In this document: in pieces, positions 43,028 to 43,421 of the stretch | Numbering within the stretch: position 1 is the stretch's first letter | Layout of the letters: each line of letters begins with the position of its first letter | DNA from: JADHUC01 sp964617665 | GTDB lineage: Bacteria; Planctomycetota; Planctomycetia; Pirellulales; Pirellulaceae | Length of the DNA: 43,421 nt | Direction of reading: 5' to 3' | Assembly: GCA_964617665.1 (NCBI GenBank) | Contig: CAZUAH010000048.1 | Location: 1 to 43,421, forward strand | Translations under genes and position numbers: made by a program | Notes under the pieces: generated by a model | What the model was told of the DNA's origin: nothing | What the model saw: only the letters and a program-made list of their open reading frames with translations | Databases searched by the model: none

Positions 43028-43421
43028 ATGCTGCATTGTATGAGTCGAACAAGAGTGCTGTTTCTGGCTACTACTGGTGCGTGCGCCCTCATGATGGCAA
43101 TGGCGCTGTGCACCTCGGAGTCCCACGGTATCACCGGTATCTCGTCAGCGGCGGAGCAGAAACGGCTGGACGACTCGCCGCTTTTTGGCTTTCGCCAGGG
43201 AAAGAAATCGGGATACATCGACCGCGCCGGCAAGATTGTGATCCCGCCGCAGTTCGCCGAAGTGAGTCGTTTTTCCGAGCACTTGGCGGCCGTCGCCGAT
43301 GCAAGTTACAAGTCGGGCTACATCGATCGGTGTGGAAAGTTCGTGATCCCGGCGCAGTTCAGTGATGCGGAGCCTTTTTCGGAAGGCCGAGCCGCTGTCA
43401 TGACCGATGGCAAATGGACGT
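43028..43421 (+). CDS. exported WG-repeat protein, 5' part (runs off the window)
   Basis: ATG 43028 follows AAGGAG by seven bases, and 131 codons are open to the end of the window. Residues 1-33 look like a signal peptide or lipoprotein-type signal (hydrophobic 10-27, with Cys28). From about residue 51 come WG (KWG) repeats of the pattern G-Y-I-D-R-x-G-K-x-V-I-P-x-Q-F (SGYIDRAGKIVIPPQF at 61-76, SGYIDRCGKFVIPAQF at 96-111) and then PFSEGRAAV. WG repeats form a beta-propeller-like or solenoid structure for binding proteins or ligands. The end of the gene is missing, so total length and any other domain are unknown. It may be co-transcribed with the oxidoreductase 44 bases upstream. Confidence 0.82.
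   Translation, partial: MLHCMSRTRVLFLATTGACALMMAMALCTSESHGITGISSAAEQKRLDDSPLFGFRQGKKSGYIDRAGKIVIPPQFAEVSRFSEHLAAVADASYKSGYIDRCGKFVIPAQFSDAEPFSEGRAAVMTDGKWT

Noticed and set aside
1..43421. CRISPR arrays, tRNA or rRNA genes, insertion-sequence transposases, prophage genes
   Set aside because: I looked for regularly spaced repeats, cloverleaf arms with the GTTCRA T-loop, conserved rRNA stretches and transposase or integrase motifs and found none by eye. A covariance-model and profile search would be the decisive test.

Overview
The window reads as chromosomal DNA of a planctomycete, most like the Pirellulales group. The evidence is the gene content: a formylglycine sulfatase, Tat-exported Gfo/Idh/MocA oxidoreductase, BNR sialidase, an ExbB/ExbD operon with a zinc-ribbon VWA protein, an excisionase-type HTH joined to a receiver domain, a membrane LRR protein, and many starts with weak or no Shine-Dalgarno sequence. 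The genus is an inference. I see no rRNA, tRNA, CRISPR array, transposase or phage gene.

Layout. 1-5.5 kb: end of a helical protein, a secreted alpha/beta hydrolase, a sugar-nucleotide epimerase, a secreted unknown and a ROK glucokinase-like enzyme. 5.7-17.2 kb: housekeeping genes (leuS, a single receiver domain, a sigma-70 factor, an SDR, xylA, serS with an M20 peptidase, a ClpS-like adaptor). 17.2-22.1 kb: a MoxR ATPase, then GT2, a BshC-like protein and a double-domain GNAT. 22.1-25.9 kb: a sugar transporter-ribokinase operon with a near-consensus promoter, then moaC and a polyprenyl diphosphate synthase. 26-27 kb: an HTH-receiver regulator with a strong terminator and a structured RNA. 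27.3-33.8 kb: a compact six-gene minus-strand operon. 34-43.4 kb: polysaccharide-degradation type genes (sulfatase, sialidase, oxidoreductases), a membrane LRR protein, an AAA ATPase and a WG-repeat protein cut by the window edge.

The best candidate for an undescribed system is the 27.3-33.8 kb operon. It encodes an ExbB/TolQ proton channel, two ExbD proteins, two exported helical-repeat proteins and a VWA protein. The single membrane helix of the VWA protein carries a TonB-like S-x-x-x-H motif. I infer a proton-motive-force driven envelope machine in which a VWA domain takes the place of the TonB C-terminal domain.

Intergenic DNA carries several palindromic elements. One, at 8888-9029, has 20-bp terminal inverted repeats, a nested 27-bp perfect palindrome and a 4-bp flanking duplication. 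Another, at 5487-5618, has two nested inverted repeats, and its inner arm recurs at 1363-1430. These look like non-autonomous MITE/REP elements.
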